A DNA stretch of 64,000 nucleotides from Acidovorax sp. A1169. Lineage in GTDB: Bacteria > Pseudomonadota > Gammaproteobacteria > Burkholderiales > Burkholderiaceae_C. The notes beneath the pieces are model-generated. The model was not told where the DNA came from. It ran no database searches and saw nothing but the letters and a program-made list of their open reading frames with translations. The stretch lies in NCBI RefSeq assembly GCF_030704685.1, contig NZ_JAUZDX010000011.1:1-64000 (forward strand). Direction: 5' to 3'. The number at the start of each line of letters is the position of its first letter. Position 1 is the first letter of the stretch. The position numbers and the translations under genes are program-made. This document shows positions 8,294 to 17,997 of this stretch, piece by piece.

Positions 8294-9229
8294 TCACCGC
8301 GTCTTCACGCTTGGCGCCTGCGCGCATACCTGGGTTCCAGCGTGGCCTGCAAGCATTTCCTCGATCCGCTCCAGCGATCCGATCACCGCGCGCCGGCCTG
8401 TGGCGAGCACGAATGCCCGTGCGGCCTCGACCTTCGGCGCCATTGAGCCTGCCGCAAAGTCGTGCGCGGCCAAGGCCTGCGGTGTGATCCGGCCGATGGC
8501 GCGCTGTGTGGCCAGGCCCCAGTCCAGGTAGACCGCAGACACGTCCGTGGCGATGACCAGCACGTCGGCCTGCAGCTCACGTGCGAGCAGGCTGGTGCAC
8601 AGGTCCTTATCGATCACCGCTGCAACGCCCTGCAGGCCCTGTTCGCCCACGGCGGCGCGCGCTACCGGTATGCCACCCCCACCCGCAGCGATGACGAGCG
8701 CGCCATGCCCCAGCAACCAGCGAATGGCTGGCAGGCTCAGCACGCGGAGCGGCAGGGGCGATGCGACTACACGCCGAAACCCCGCACCGTCGGCCACCAT
8801 GGTCCATCCCTTTTCAATCGCCACGCGCTCGGACTCGGCCTTTTCGTACACCGGTCCGATCGGCTTGCTGGGGTGCTGGAAGGCGGTGTCCAGTGGATCG
8901 ACCTCCACACGCGTGATCAGTGTCGTCACCGCGCGCGAGGCGGGCAGCAAATTGGCCAGTTCCTGCTCCAGCAGGTAGCCGATCATGCCGTCGGTCTGCG
9001 CGCCCAGCACGTCCAGGGGGTAGGGCTCCACATCCAGGTAGGCGGCGGCCTGCAGGGCCAGCAGGCCCACCTGCGGACCGTTGCCGTGCGTCAGCACCAG
9101 ATCATGCAGCGCTGCGACCCGTGCCAGTTGGGCGGCGGCACGGCGGATGTTCTCCAGCTGGTTGTCTGCAGTGGGCGCCTGGTCACGCCGCAGCAGTGCG
9201 TTGCCTCCCAGCGCCACGACGACTTTCAT
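8294..9229 (-). CDS. arcC: Carbamate kinase
   Basis: This 311-residue kinase transfers phosphate from carbamoyl phosphate to ADP, the ATP-yielding last step of the arginine deiminase pathway. The N-terminal ALGGNALLRR, the LTHGNGPQVG motif and the IAAGGGGIPVA nucleotide/carbamate loop are typical of the family, and the length is normal. It is the last gene of the arc operon, 28 bp after the ornithine carbamoyltransferase. Confidence 0.96.
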   Translation of the reverse strand: MKVVVALGGNALLRRDQAPTADNQLENIRRAAAQLARVAALHDLVLTHGNGPQVGLLALQAAAYLDVEPYPLDVLGAQTDGMIGYLLEQELANLLPASRAVTTLITRVEVDPLDTAFQHPSKPIGPVYEKAESERVAIEKGWTMVADGAGFRRVVASPLPLRVLSLPAIRWLLGHGALVIAAGGGGIPVARAAVGEQGLQGVAAVIDKDLCTSLLARELQADVLVIATDVSAVYLDWGLATQRAIGRITPQALAAHDFAAGSMAPKVEAARAFVLATGRRAVIGSLERIEEMLAGHAGTQVCAQAPSVKTR

Positions 9230-9257
9230 GCGAAGCCGATCAACAACATGGCCTGCA

Positions 9258-10256
9258 TCATCCGAGCGTGGCCACGAGCACGGCCTTGATGGTGTGCATG
9301 CGGTTCTCAGCCTGCGAGAAAACGATGGACGCTTCAGACTCGAACACCTCGTTGGTGACCTCGATCTCCGTCAGGCCGTACTTCTCATGCACCTGCCTTC
9401 CAACCTCGGTGTCCAGGCCATGGAAGGCAGGCAGGCAGTGCATGAACTTCGTGCGCGGTTTGCCGGTGGCCTTCATCAGGGCTGTCGTCACCTGGTAGGG
9501 CAGCAGCTCAGCGATGCGTTGCTTCCACACTGCGTCGTCCTGGCCCATCGATACCCATACGTCGGTGTAGAGGAAGTCGGCACCGGCCACCGCCTTCAGC
9601 GGGTCGGTCTCCAGCGTGATGCGTGCGCCGGTGGTGAGCGCCAGCTCACGCATCTGCGCCACCAGTTCGGGCGGCGGCTGCAGGCTGGCTGGCGAGCAGA
9701 TGCGCACGTCCATGCCCATCTGCGTGCCGCCGACCAGGAGCGAGCTGCCCATGTTGAAGCTGGCATCACCCAGGTAGCAAAAGCTGAGCTCGTGCAGGGG
9801 CCTGTCGCCAAACTCCTGCATCGTCATCAGGTCGGCAAGAATCTGCGTCGGATGCGCTTCGTCGGTCAGCCCGTTCCAGACCGGCACCTTGGCGTATTGC
9901 GCGAGCTCCTCGACCACGGACTGATGAAACCCGCGGTACTCGATGCCGTCGTAGTAGCGCCCGAGAACACGGGCCGTGTCCTTCAGCGACTCCTTGTGGC
10001 CCAACTGCGAGCTGCCCGCGTCCAGGTAGGTGACGTGCCCGCCCTGGTCATGCACGGCCACCTCGAAGGCGCAGCGGGTGCGCGTCGATGGCTTCTCGAA
10101 GATCAGCGCGATGTTCTTGCCTTTGAGGCGAGGCAGCTCGTTGCCCACTGCCTTGGATCGCTTGAGCTCGACCGCCAGGTCGAGCAGGAAGCGGATGGCA
10201 TCGGGCGCGAAGTCCTTCAGCGCCAGCAGGCTGCGGTTGCGCAGGTTGAAACTCAT
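9258..10256 (-). CDS. arcB: Catabolic ornithine carbamoyltransferase
   Basis: This 332-residue enzyme splits citrulline into ornithine and carbamoyl phosphate. The carbamoyl-phosphate site STRTR (about residue 55), the HPTQ motif (about 138) and HCLP (about 272) are all present. It is placed in the catabolic class by operon position between arcA and arcC and by length; an anabolic argF role cannot be excluded from sequence alone. Confidence 0.94.
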   Translation of the reverse strand: MSFNLRNRSLLALKDFAPDAIRFLLDLAVELKRSKAVGNELPRLKGKNIALIFEKPSTRTRCAFEVAVHDQGGHVTYLDAGSSQLGHKESLKDTARVLGRYYDGIEYRGFHQSVVEELAQYAKVPVWNGLTDEAHPTQILADLMTMQEFGDRPLHELSFCYLGDASFNMGSSLLVGGTQMGMDVRICSPASLQPPPELVAQMRELALTTGARITLETDPLKAVAGADFLYTDVWVSMGQDDAVWKQRIAELLPYQVTTALMKATGKPRTKFMHCLPAFHGLDTEVGRQVHEKYGLTEIEVTNEVFESEASIVFSQAENRMHTIKAVLVATLG

Positions 10257-10281
10257 GGGGTAACTCCGTTGTGTCGGGCGA

Positions 10282-11499
10282 TCAGATCGCGTCGCGCTCT
10301 ATCGGGCACGACATGCAGTGGCTGCCGCCGCGACCGCGTCCCAGCTCTGAACCAGGGATGGTGATCACCTCGACACCTGCCTTGCGCAGCAAGGTGTTAG
10401 TGTGGGTGTTGCGCGCATAGCCCATCACCACGCCAGGTGCCAGTGCCAGCAGGTTGTTGCCGTCGTCCCATTGCTCGCGTTCTGCCTGCCATGCGTCGCC
10501 GCCAGTGCCCACGGACCGCAGTTGGGGCAAGCCCAGCGCATCCGCCACGACGCGAAGAAACGGCCCTGTCTCGGTGCGCACATCCAGGGCACCCTCTCGC
10601 CCCCCTGGGCGCAGGCTGTGCACGCGGATCGCATCGACCATCTCGGGGAAGGTCGTCACCAGGTCGACGTCGCAAAACGTGAACACGGTGTCCAGGTGCA
10701 TGGCGCCGCGCGACTTGGGTATCTGCGCGGCCAGGACGCGGCTGGCGGCGCCCTGGGCGAACAGCGCACGCGCCAGCTGGCTCACGGCCTGGGGGGACGT
10801 GCGCTCTCCCATGCCGACCAGCACCACGCCCTTGCCAAGCGGCATCACGTCGCCGCCCTCCAAAGTGGCGCCGCCGTGGTCCTGGTCGGGGTCGCCCCAC
10901 CAGGTGGTCACCTTCCCTGCGAACAACGGGTGGAAGCGATAGACGGCCGCTGTGAGCAGCGTTTCCTGCCGCCGCGCCGGCCAATACATCGGGCACAGCA
11001 CCACGCCATCGCCGATCCAGCAACTGCTGTCACGGCTGAACAGCGTATTGGGCAGAGGCGGCAGCAGGAAGTCAGTAGCCGCCGTAAAGCGGGCCAACAG
11101 CCCCTCGGGTTCAAACGGCAGCTCTGCGCGCGCCAGCCCGCCGATCAGGTGTTCGGCCAGGCGCAGGGGCGGCAAGCCCTCCAGCCAGGGACGCAGCTGC
11201 TGCGCCAGTTCGGTGTCGACCGTGCCGGCGCTGAGCTTGCGGTCGAGCAGCCAGGTGCGGGCCGCCGGATCGGCCACGACGGTGGCCAGCAAGTCGTGCA
11301 GTTCCAGCACCTCCACACCACGGTTGACCATCGCATTGGTGAAAGCGTCATGGTCATTGCGCGCCTGAGATACCCACAACACGTCGTCGAACAGCAGCTC
11401 GCGGCAGTTGGCGGGTGTCAGGCGCCGCTGCGCCAGCCCGGGCCGGCACACCAGCACGCGGCGCAGGCGGCCAACTTCGGAGTTCAGGCCCTGGGGCAT
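10282..11499 (-). CDS. arcA: Arginine deiminase
   Basis: This 405-residue guanidino-modifying enzyme converts arginine to citrulline and ammonia. Family signatures include the N-terminal [32 protein letters not shown] and the C-terminal [17 protein letters not shown] carrying the nucleophilic cysteine. It is encoded between arcD and arcB. Confidence 0.97.
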   Translation of the reverse strand: MPQGLNSEVGRLRRVLVCRPGLAQRRLTPANCRELLFDDVLWVSQARNDHDAFTNAMVNRGVEVLELHDLLATVVADPAARTWLLDRKLSAGTVDTELAQQLRPWLEGLPPLRLAEHLIGGLARAELPFEPEGLLARFTAATDFLLPPLPNTLFSRDSSCWIGDGVVLCPMYWPARRQETLLTAAVYRFHPLFAGKVTTWWGDPDQDHGGATLEGGDVMPLGKGVVLVGMGERTSPQAVSQLARALFAQGAASRVLAAQIPKSRGAMHLDTVFTFCDVDLVTTFPEMVDAIRVHSLRPGGREGALDVRTETGPFLRVVADALGLPQLRSVGTGGDAWQAEREQWDDGNNLLALAPGVVMGYARNTHTNTLLRKAGVEVITIPGSELGRGRGGSHCMSCPIERDAI

Positions 11500-11536
11500 G
11501 GTGTGGGCTTTCTAAAGAATTGAACGAAGGGGATGT

Positions 11537-12979
11537 TCACAGGCCAAGCTTTCCTTGCGCCAGCAGCGTCGCTGCGACACCGGCCAGCGCCAGCAATGCG
11601 ACCAGGATGGCCCACTCCCACGTTGTAAACACGCGGTCCCGACGCTGGTGCTTGGCCCAGGCGTACAGCACAACACCGGGTGCATAGAGCAAGGCGCTCA
11701 GCAGCAGGTACTTGAAGCCTGCCGCATACAGCAGCCACACGCAGTAGACGGTGGCCAGCGCGGCAATGGGTAAGTCGCTGCGGTGTCGGAACTCCCGCTG
11801 GCCCTCACCGCGCCACGCCAGCGACAGGCCATATGCAGCGCTGAACAGATACGGCACCAGGATCATCGCGGTCGAGAGCGAGATCAGTGCCAGGTACGAC
11901 GCCTTGGAAAACAGCGTGAGCACCAGAAACAGTTGCACCATGCCATTGGTGAGCCACAGCGCGTGGGCGGGGACGCCCTTGCTGTTGGAGGCCGACAGCC
12001 ATTTGGGCATCACGCCATCGCCGGCCGGCGTGAACAGTGATTCGGCTGCCAGCAGCATCCAGGCCAGAAAGCCGCCACCCACCGAGACGATCAGGCCGAT
12101 GTAGATCAGCACGGCGCCCCAGGTGCCGACTGCATTTTCCAGGACGCCGGCCATCGACGGATTCTTCAACCCGGCCAAGGTGGGCTGGTTGAAAACGCCC
12201 AAGGACAGCAGAGACACCGACATCAACAAAAGCAGACAGATGAGGAAGCCCATGACCGTGGCCCGGCCCACGTCTTCGCGCTTGCGGGCGCGTGCCGAGT
12301 ACACGCTGGCGCCTTCGATGCCGATGAACACCCATACCGTCACCAGCATCGTGCTCTTGACCTGATCGAGCACCGAGCCGAGCTGGGCCGTGCCCCAGAA
12401 GTCCAGGCGAAAAGTGTCCAGCTGAAAAGCCATGGCCACCAGCACGATGAACAGCAGCAGCGGCACGAGCTTGGCCGCAGTGACCACCGCATTCAGTACG
12501 GCCGCACCCTGGATGCCGCGCAACACCAGGAAGTGAACCACCCACAGCACCGCCGAGGCGCCGAGAATGGCCGCCGGCGAGTTGCCACTACCGAACACCG
12601 GGAAGAAATAGCCCAGTGCGCCAAAGGCCGCCACCAGGTAGCCGACGTTGCCGATCCAAGCGCTGACCCAGTAGCCCCAGGCAGAGTTGAAGCCGACGTA
12701 CTCACCCGACAAGGCACGGGCATAGGCATAGACGCCGTTGTCGAGGTCGGGCTTGCGTAGCGCAAGCATCTGGTAGACCCGCACCAACAGCAGCATGCCG
12801 ATGCCCGTGACGGTCCAGCCGATAAGGACGGCGCCCGCACCGGCACCCGCTGCCATGTTTTGCGGCAGGCCGAAGATGCCGCTGCCGATGATTGAACCGA
12901 CGACTAGCGCAACCAGCAGGCCCAGGCCCAGCTTGGCCGGGGCGGGGCTGAGGCTGGGCACGGGGCCTTCCTTGTTCAT
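11537..12979 (-). CDS. arcD: Arginine/ornithine antiporter of the APC family
   Basis: This membrane protein of about 480 residues has twelve or so hydrophobic segments. The glycine-rich first helix (VVGSIIGSGIFGLP) is the substrate-binding signature of the APC superfamily. Within this operon it most likely exchanges extracellular arginine for ornithine. The start at 12979 (MNKEGPVPSL) overlaps the stop of the upstream small ORF as ATGA, so the two are translationally coupled; a longer in-frame start at 13012 lies inside that ORF. Confidence 0.93.
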   Translation of the reverse strand: MNKEGPVPSLSPAPAKLGLGLLVALVVGSIIGSGIFGLPQNMAAGAGAGAVLIGWTVTGIGMLLLVRVYQMLALRKPDLDNGVYAYARALSGEYVGFNSAWGYWVSAWIGNVGYLVAAFGALGYFFPVFGSGNSPAAILGASAVLWVVHFLVLRGIQGAAVLNAVVTAAKLVPLLLFIVLVAMAFQLDTFRLDFWGTAQLGSVLDQVKSTMLVTVWVFIGIEGASVYSARARKREDVGRATVMGFLICLLLLMSVSLLSLGVFNQPTLAGLKNPSMAGVLENAVGTWGAVLIYIGLIVSVGGGFLAWMLLAAESLFTPAGDGVMPKWLSASNSKGVPAHALWLTNGMVQLFLVLTLFSKASYLALISLSTAMILVPYLFSAAYGLSLAWRGEGQREFRHRSDLPIAALATVYCVWLLYAAGFKYLLLSALLYAPGVVLYAWAKHQRRDRVFTTWEWAILVALLALAGVAATLLAQGKLGL

Positions 12980-13233
12980 GTGGATTCGTCGACCGACGCC
13001 TCCAGGTGGCAAAGCCTCTTGACCCTGGCCTGAAGCGTGCTCGCAATAGCCCGTGCTTTGTCGGGGGTTGTACCTGCCAAGAGACGCATGGAGACCTTGC
13101 CGCGCACGGGCAAGCTGTCCACTTCGCCCAGTGGCTCATAGACGATGGTGATTGGGGCCTCGTCCGGTGCATGTTCCGTGGGCGCTAGCTCCCTAACGAT
13201 GTAGTCGTAGACGGCAGGATTTGATGAGGACAC
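12976..13233 (-). CDS. Small protein leading the arginine deiminase operon
   Basis: This is an unrecognised protein of about 85 residues. Reading starts at GTG 13233 (VSSSNPAVYDYIVREL) and contains ITIVYEPLGEVDSLPVRG and KARAIASTLQARVKRL. Evidence for a real gene is the ATGA overlap with arcD and a regulon element 53 bp upstream with its -10-like hexamer. The frame stays open to 13506, but that part would be upstream of the predicted transcription start. It may be a leader peptide, a coupling device or a small regulator; no domain is recognised. Confidence 0.6.
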   Translation of the reverse strand: MSSSNPAVYDYIVRELAPTEHAPDEAPITIVYEPLGEVDSLPVRGKVSMRLLAGTTPDKARAIASTLQARVKRLCHLEASVDEST

Positions 13234-13285
13234 GCATATTCCAGGAAGCAGGTGTTGGTCCAAGATAGCCGTGTGGCAATCGCCC

Positions 13286-13307
13286 GTCTGTTCGTTACCG
13301 AACCACA
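13286..13307 (-). promoter_or_regulatory. Regulon element for the arginine deiminase operon
   Basis: The proximal half is GTCTGTTCG; the distal half CCGAACCAC keeps CGAAC. The -10-like TATCTT at 13267-13262 is 18 bp away and is the closest to TATAAT in the set. It is 53 bp before the GTG of the small leading ORF. Confidence 0.72.
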
Positions 13308-13821
13308 GGATCACAGACCTTTTGGCCACTGCGAGACCTTCGAGTCGACGCCTGCGATGACGTCGAAGAGTTCTTCGACGATGCCACTTTGGCGTATCCG
13401 CTGGAATTGGCGTCGAGGTCAGTGAGCAACTCGTCGGGGCGTGGGTGGTAGTGCAGCACTCACGCCCCACTACGCGGAGAAATCGCGCTGCATCTGCGTC
13501 GATCATTTCTTTCCCGCTTCCCTGGCCAAGGTCCTTCTGTACGTCACCGCACGGTCAAAAAAAGATAGATCACGACAATCAGTGAAATCGCTTGTGTGGC
13601 TGCGAACTGTTGCTTGGCTAGCGCATCGAGATCCCGGTGCGCGGCCGCTGTTGGCTTCGATGCGATAGGCCATAAGTGGCCGCATTTCAGCTTGACATTG
13701 CCATCGTGTTAAGCCCTATCGTGCCCCAGGGCCTTCAAGCTATCTCTTGCAGAGCAAGTCCGTCACGACTCTCGCCCTGGTCACAGCCGAGGTTCTCGAA
13801 TGAGCGATTGGAGATCCATTT
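13308..13821. other. Divergent intergenic region with an 8-bp inverted repeat
   Basis: No gene is seen. A perfect inverted repeat GGGGCGTG / CACGCCCC occupies 13436-13443 and 13461-13468 with a 17-base loop. No element faces the rightward P-type ATPase. Confidence 0.4.
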
Positions 13822-16203
13822 ATGTCTACCGCAACGCCCCATGATCAAGCCCATTTGGGGGCAGAAGAGCAACCTCGAAAAAGGCTCCACGAGGGCCATG
13901 ACGTGCAAGCATCGCGACCGTCGGCCGGACTCAAGGATCCCGTCTGCGGCATGGGTGTCACGAGCCAGGCCCATCATTCAGCGGAGCACGAAGGGCACCA
14001 CTTCTACTTTTGCAGCGCCAGGTGCCGCGCGAAATTCGTCGAGGCTCCCCAGAAGTACGTGCCCGGGAGCGACGCACCCGCCTCGCGCGAACCCGAAGCG
14101 GCTCAGCCAGGCACGACCTACACCTGCCCCATGCACCCGGAGGTGAAGCAGGACCACCCTGGAAACTGTCCCAAATGCGGCATGAGCCTGGAGCCGATGC
14201 TTCCGACGCTAGACGAGGGGGAAAACGCCGAGCTCGTGGATTTCCGGCACCGCTTCTGGTGGACACTGCCCCTGACTATCGTGGTTACGGTCCTGGCCAT
14301 GGCGGGACACCAACTGCGGTGGTTCGAGATGGCCACTCAGAGCTGGATCGAGCTGGTCCTGACCTTGCCCATCGTGCTGTGGGCCGGTTGGCCCTTCTTC
14401 GTGCGTGGCACCCAGTCGGTGGTGAATCGCAGTCCCAACATGTGGACGCTGATCAGTATGGGCACAGGCTCTGCCTTCGTCTACAGCGTGGTGGCCACCT
14501 TGGCGCCGGGTGCTTTCCCGGCGTCGTTCCAGGCCATGGGGCGCGTGGGGGTGTACTTTGAAGCCTCGGCAGTCATCATCTCGCTGACGCTGCTCGGCCA
14601 GATGCTGGAGCTGAAGGCGCGCTCCCAGACCTCTGCCGCCATCAAGTCGCTGCTGGGCCTGGCGCCCAAGACCGCGCGGCGCATCGACCCCGACGGGCAG
14701 GAAAGCGACGTACCCCTGTCCCATGTGCACGTGGGCGATCTGTTGCGCGTGCGCCCCGGTGAGAAGGTGCCAGTGGATGGAGTGGTGGTCGAGGGCAGCA
14801 GCGCTGTGGACGAAGCCATGCTCACCGGAGAGCCCGTTCCGATCGTCAAAGGGCCAGGGGACTCGGTAATTGGCGCCACGCTCAACACCAACGGCGCGCT
14901 GGTCATTCGCTCGGAACGTGTCGGCTCAGCCACCATGCTGTCCCAGATCGTGCAGATGGTCTCGCAGGCGCAGCGCTCACGGGCGCCCATGCAACGCATG
15001 GCAGACCAGGTGGCGGGGTATTTCGTGATGGTCGTGGTCGGCATCGCGCTTCTGACACTTTTCGCGTGGGGCCTGTTCGGACCGGAACCAAGCTGGGTCT
15101 ATGGCCTGGTCAACGCAGTTGCCGTGCTGATCATTGCGTGTCCCTGTGCACTGGGCCTGGCCACGCCCATGTCCATCATGGTGGCGACGGGCCGGGGCGC
15201 GACCAGTGGCGTTCTGTTCCGAGATGCCGCAGCCATCGAGAACCTGCGCAAGGTGGATACGCTGATCGTGGACAAGACCGGAACGCTTACCGAGGGCAAG
15301 CCGTCATTCGAGCAGGTGGTGGCCATGCCCGGCCTGTCCGAGGATGAAGTGCTGCGCCTGGCGGCCAGTCTGGACCAAGGCAGCGAGCATCCTCTGGCGG
15401 ACGCGATTGTCCATGCGGCGCGGGCCAAGGGCTTGGCGCTGGACAAGCCGGAGGATTTCGAATCTGGATCGGGTATCGGCGTGCGCGGCCGGGTTGCAGG
15501 CCGCCAACTGGCCCTGGGTAACACTGTCCTGATGGAGCAAGTGGGCGTGTCAGCGGAGCCGCTGCTTGCGCAGGCCGAGGCTTTGCGTGCCACGGGCGCC
15601 AGCGTGATGTACCTGGCAGCGGATGGTCAGTTGCAAGGGTTGCTGGCGGTCTCGGACGCGGTGAAGTCCAGCACGCCGGATGCCTTGGCAACCCTGCAAG
15701 CGGCAGGTTTGCGCATCATCATGGCCACTGGCGACGGCATGACTACCGCCAAGGCCGTGGGCGCAAAGCTCGGCATCGATGAGGTCCACGGCGAGGTCAA
15801 GCCGGCAGACAAGCTGGCCCTTGTTTCCAGGCTGCAGGCCGAAGGCCGTGTCGTCGCCATGGCTGGCGACGGGATCAACGACGCGCCAGCTCTGGCCAAG
15901 GCGGATGTGGGTATCGCAATGGGTACCGGCACAGACGTGGCGATGAACAGTGCCCAGGTTACCCTCGTCAAAGGGGATCTTCGCGGAATCTCCACGGCGC
16001 GCGAACTGTCGGAGGCTACGGTAGGAAACATGAAGCAGAACCTCATGTTCGCCTTCTTTTACAACGCGCTGGGCATACCATTGGCCGCCGGCCTGTTGTA
16101 CCCCTTCACCGGCTGGCTCCTGTCCCCGATGATTGCAGCTCTTGCGATGAGTCTGAGCTCAGCATCTGTGATCACCAATGCCCTGCGGCTTCGCAAGGGT
16201 TGA
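13822..16203 (+). CDS. Copper-type P1B ATPase with YHS and heavy-metal-binding domains
   Basis: This 793-residue metal pump exports monovalent copper (or silver) using ATP. After a His-rich tail it has a YHS domain (about 38-85), a heavy-metal-binding motif TYTCPMHPE...GNCPKCGM (about 96-122), and membrane helices. It then has the CPC transport motif ([11 protein letters not shown], about 438), the phosphorylation site DKTGT (about 484), the HP motif (EHPLADAI) and the GDGIND hinge. There is no classical N-terminal GMTCxxC domain. Copper is the likely substrate from CPC and the neighbouring oxidase genes. No regulon element faces it. Confidence 0.92.
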   Translation: MSTATPHDQAHLGAEEQPRKRLHEGHDVQASRPSAGLKDPVCGMGVTSQAHHSAEHEGHHFYFCSARCRAKFVEAPQKYVPGSDAPASREPEAAQPGTTYTCPMHPEVKQDHPGNCPKCGMSLEPMLPTLDEGENAELVDFRHRFWWTLPLTIVVTVLAMAGHQLRWFEMATQSWIELVLTLPIVLWAGWPFFVRGTQSVVNRSPNMWTLISMGTGSAFVYSVVATLAPGAFPASFQAMGRVGVYFEASAVIISLTLLGQMLELKARSQTSAAIKSLLGLAPKTARRIDPDGQESDVPLSHVHVGDLLRVRPGEKVPVDGVVVEGSSAVDEAMLTGEPVPIVKGPGDSVIGATLNTNGALVIRSERVGSATMLSQIVQMVSQAQRSRAPMQRMADQVAGYFVMVVVGIALLTLFAWGLFGPEPSWVYGLVNAVAVLIIACPCALGLATPMSIMVATGRGATSGVLFRDAAAIENLRKVDTLIVDKTGTLTEGKPSFEQVVAMPGLSEDEVLRLAASLDQGSEHPLADAIVHAARAKGLALDKPEDFESGSGIGVRGRVAGRQLALGNTVLMEQVGVSAEPLLAQAEALRATGASVMYLAADGQLQGLLAVSDAVKSSTPDALATLQAAGLRIIMATGDGMTTAKAVGAKLGIDEVHGEVKPADKLALVSRLQAEGRVVAMAGDGINDAPALAKADVGIAMGTGTDVAMNSAQVTLVKGDLRGISTARELSEATVGNMKQNLMFAFFYNALGIPLAAGLLYPFTGWLLSPMIAALAMSLSSASVITNALRLRKG

Positions 16204-16316
16204 GTACGTAGCCAAATGTTGAACCATCCAGCGCAGCGGAACAAGAGCCTCATGGTTGTTCAAAAGCGATCGCGTTGATTTCATATCCGGGGATCAAGGC
16301 TTCCTTCATCCTGAGC

Positions 16317-16697
16317 TCAATCGAAGGTGGGTTGAGCCGGCCTTACCACTGGCATACCCTCTGCCAACCAGGCATCGTATCCACCGGCAATCGATTCCAC
16401 GTTCATGTATCCCATGGATTGCATGGTGGTGGCCGCGAGCGCGGAACGACCGCCTGTCTTGCAATAGAGGACTACGCTGAGGTCGCGCCTCTCCAGTGCG
16501 GGGGTGCCTGATAGCTTGAAATCGAGTAGACCCCTTGGAATATTCATGGAGCCGGCCAAGTGCCCTGCAGCGTATTCATCAGCTTCGCGTACGTCGAGAA
16601 TCGCGTCGGCTGTGAGCAAGACATCAGTGGCGTCCTTGACCGATACCTCATGGCATTGGGCTTTAGCGGCAAGGACGAGATCATGTGCTGTTTTCAT
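16317..16697 (-). CDS. Rhodanese-domain sulfurtransferase
   Basis: This is a single rhodanese domain of about 126 residues. DVREADEYAAGHLAGSMNIP is the N-terminal signature, and the active-site loop VLYCKTGGRSALAA carries the catalytic cysteine. It is cytoplasmic with no signal peptide. The start at 16697 is chosen because upstream in-frame residues look unlike the family; 16793 is an alternative. It transfers sulfane sulfur or may handle cyanide, which suits its place next to a cyanide-insensitive-type oxidase. Confidence 0.85.
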   Translation of the reverse strand: MKTAHDLVLAAKAQCHEVSVKDATDVLLTADAILDVREADEYAAGHLAGSMNIPRGLLDFKLSGTPALERRDLSVVLYCKTGGRSALAATTMQSMGYMNVESIAGGYDAWLAEGMPVVRPAQPTFD

Positions 16698-16822
16698 GGG
16701 AATGGATGAGATCGTTTTGAAAATGAGGTCCGAGGCACATTCGATCGGCTGACACCTACTGCTTAGATGGCTCGTCATAACGATGAAGTACATGCCGGTG
16801 CCGCGAGGCAGTTAGTAAGGAT

Positions 16823-16987
16823 TCAGCCCTTCAGCACCCAGCGCAACACCATGGCCACCCCCAGCAGCGCGGTGATGCTTGCCCCCCAGATGCCAGCCAT
16901 CCAGAGCAGCCGATTCCACAGCGGCGGCAGGGGCTCGTCGGAGCGTTGGGTGGTGATGGCCGGCCAACGAAAGAGACGCGGTTTCAT
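16823..16987 (-). CDS. Small single-helix subunit of the bd-type oxidase (DUF2474-like)
   Basis: This 54-residue protein (MKPRLFRWPAITTQRSDEPL...) has one membrane segment (LLWMAGIWGASITALLGVAMV). The start overlaps the cydB stop as ATGA, so the two are coupled. Small one-helix proteins of this type commonly follow cydB and help stabilise the oxidase. Confidence 0.8.
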   Translation of the reverse strand: MKPRLFRWPAITTQRSDEPLPPLWNRLLWMAGIWGASITALLGVAMVLRWVLKG

Positions 16988-17988
16988 GCGTGGTACCCGT
17001 CTGCGGCGACCTTGCCGCGAAACACCCAGTACGACCAGGCGGTGTAGCCCAGGATCATGGGCAGCACGAAGGCAGTGCCCCAGAGCATGAAGATCTGGCC
17101 GCTGCGGTCGGTGGCTGCGTCCCAGATGGTCACTGCACCTGGCACGATGTACGGGAACACGCTGACACACAGGCCCACGAAGCTCAACAGAAAAATGCCC
17201 AGTGTGAGCAGGAATGGCGCTGTCTCATGGCCCGCCCTGAGGCTGCGCACGAAGGCCACACTGGCCAGGGCCACCAACACAGGCACCGGGGCCACCCACA
17301 GCAGGTTGGGCCAACTCAACCAGTTGCTGAAATAGTCGGCGCTCAGGAACAAGGTGGCGATGCTCACCGCCCCGATGGCCGCCAGCGTGGCGCCGCCCAG
17401 CCACCACGCCATGGCACTCGCCTGGCGCTGGAGCGCGCCCTCGGCCTTCATCACCAGCCAGGTGGATCCGAGCAGCGCATAGGCCACGACCACACTCACG
17501 CCGGTGAGCAGCGAGAACGGCGTGAGCCAGTCCCACCAGCCGCCGGCGTACGCCCGCCCGCTGATGGCCACACCCTGCAGCAGCGCGCCCAGGATGATGC
17601 CTTGCGAGAAAGCGGCCAGCAATGATCCGCCGGTGAACGCGAGATCCCAGAAGCCGCGGTGGGCCGGATCACGCCAGCGAAACTCGAAGGCCACGCCGCG
17701 AAACACCAGGGCCAGCAGCATGGCAATGATGGGCGCGTAAAGGGCGGAGAAGATCAGGCCGTAGGCGAGTGGAAAGGCCGCGAGCAAGCCGCCGCCGCCC
17801 ATCACCAGCCAGGTCTCGTTGCCGTCCCACACCGGCGCGATGCTGTTCATCGCGGTATCGCGGTCTTGACCCACCTCGAAGGTGCTGAACAGGATGCCGA
17901 TGCCGAGGTCGAAGCCGTCGAGCACCACGTAGATGAAGACAGCCACCACGATGATGAGGGCCCAGACCAGCGTCAGGTCGATGTTCAT
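16984..17988 (-). CDS. cydB: Cytochrome bd-type quinol oxidase subunit II
   Basis: This 334-residue membrane protein has eight or nine helices. DGFDLGIGILF and APVWDGNETWLV are conserved subunit II signatures. It is the partner of CydA and starts 9 bp after it. Together they oxidise quinol and reduce oxygen with high affinity in the inner membrane. Confidence 0.95.
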   Translation of the reverse strand: MNIDLTLVWALIIVVAVFIYVVLDGFDLGIGILFSTFEVGQDRDTAMNSIAPVWDGNETWLVMGGGGLLAAFPLAYGLIFSALYAPIIAMLLALVFRGVAFEFRWRDPAHRGFWDLAFTGGSLLAAFSQGIILGALLQGVAISGRAYAGGWWDWLTPFSLLTGVSVVVAYALLGSTWLVMKAEGALQRQASAMAWWLGGATLAAIGAVSIATLFLSADYFSNWLSWPNLLWVAPVPVLVALASVAFVRSLRAGHETAPFLLTLGIFLLSFVGLCVSVFPYIVPGAVTIWDAATDRSGQIFMLWGTAFVLPMILGYTAWSYWVFRGKVAADGYHA

Positions 17989-17997
17989 GCCGTTTCC

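Noticed and set aside
13234-13506. Upstream extension of the small arc ORF to an ATG at 13506
   Set aside because: It would place the regulon element and its -10 inside the coding sequence, and the extra residues (Arg/His-rich) do not look like a protein domain.
13535-13556. Site-like TTCTGTACGTCACCGCACGG upstream of the copper ATPase
   Set aside because: Its orientation points away from the ATPase, and the first half deviates; no gene fits.
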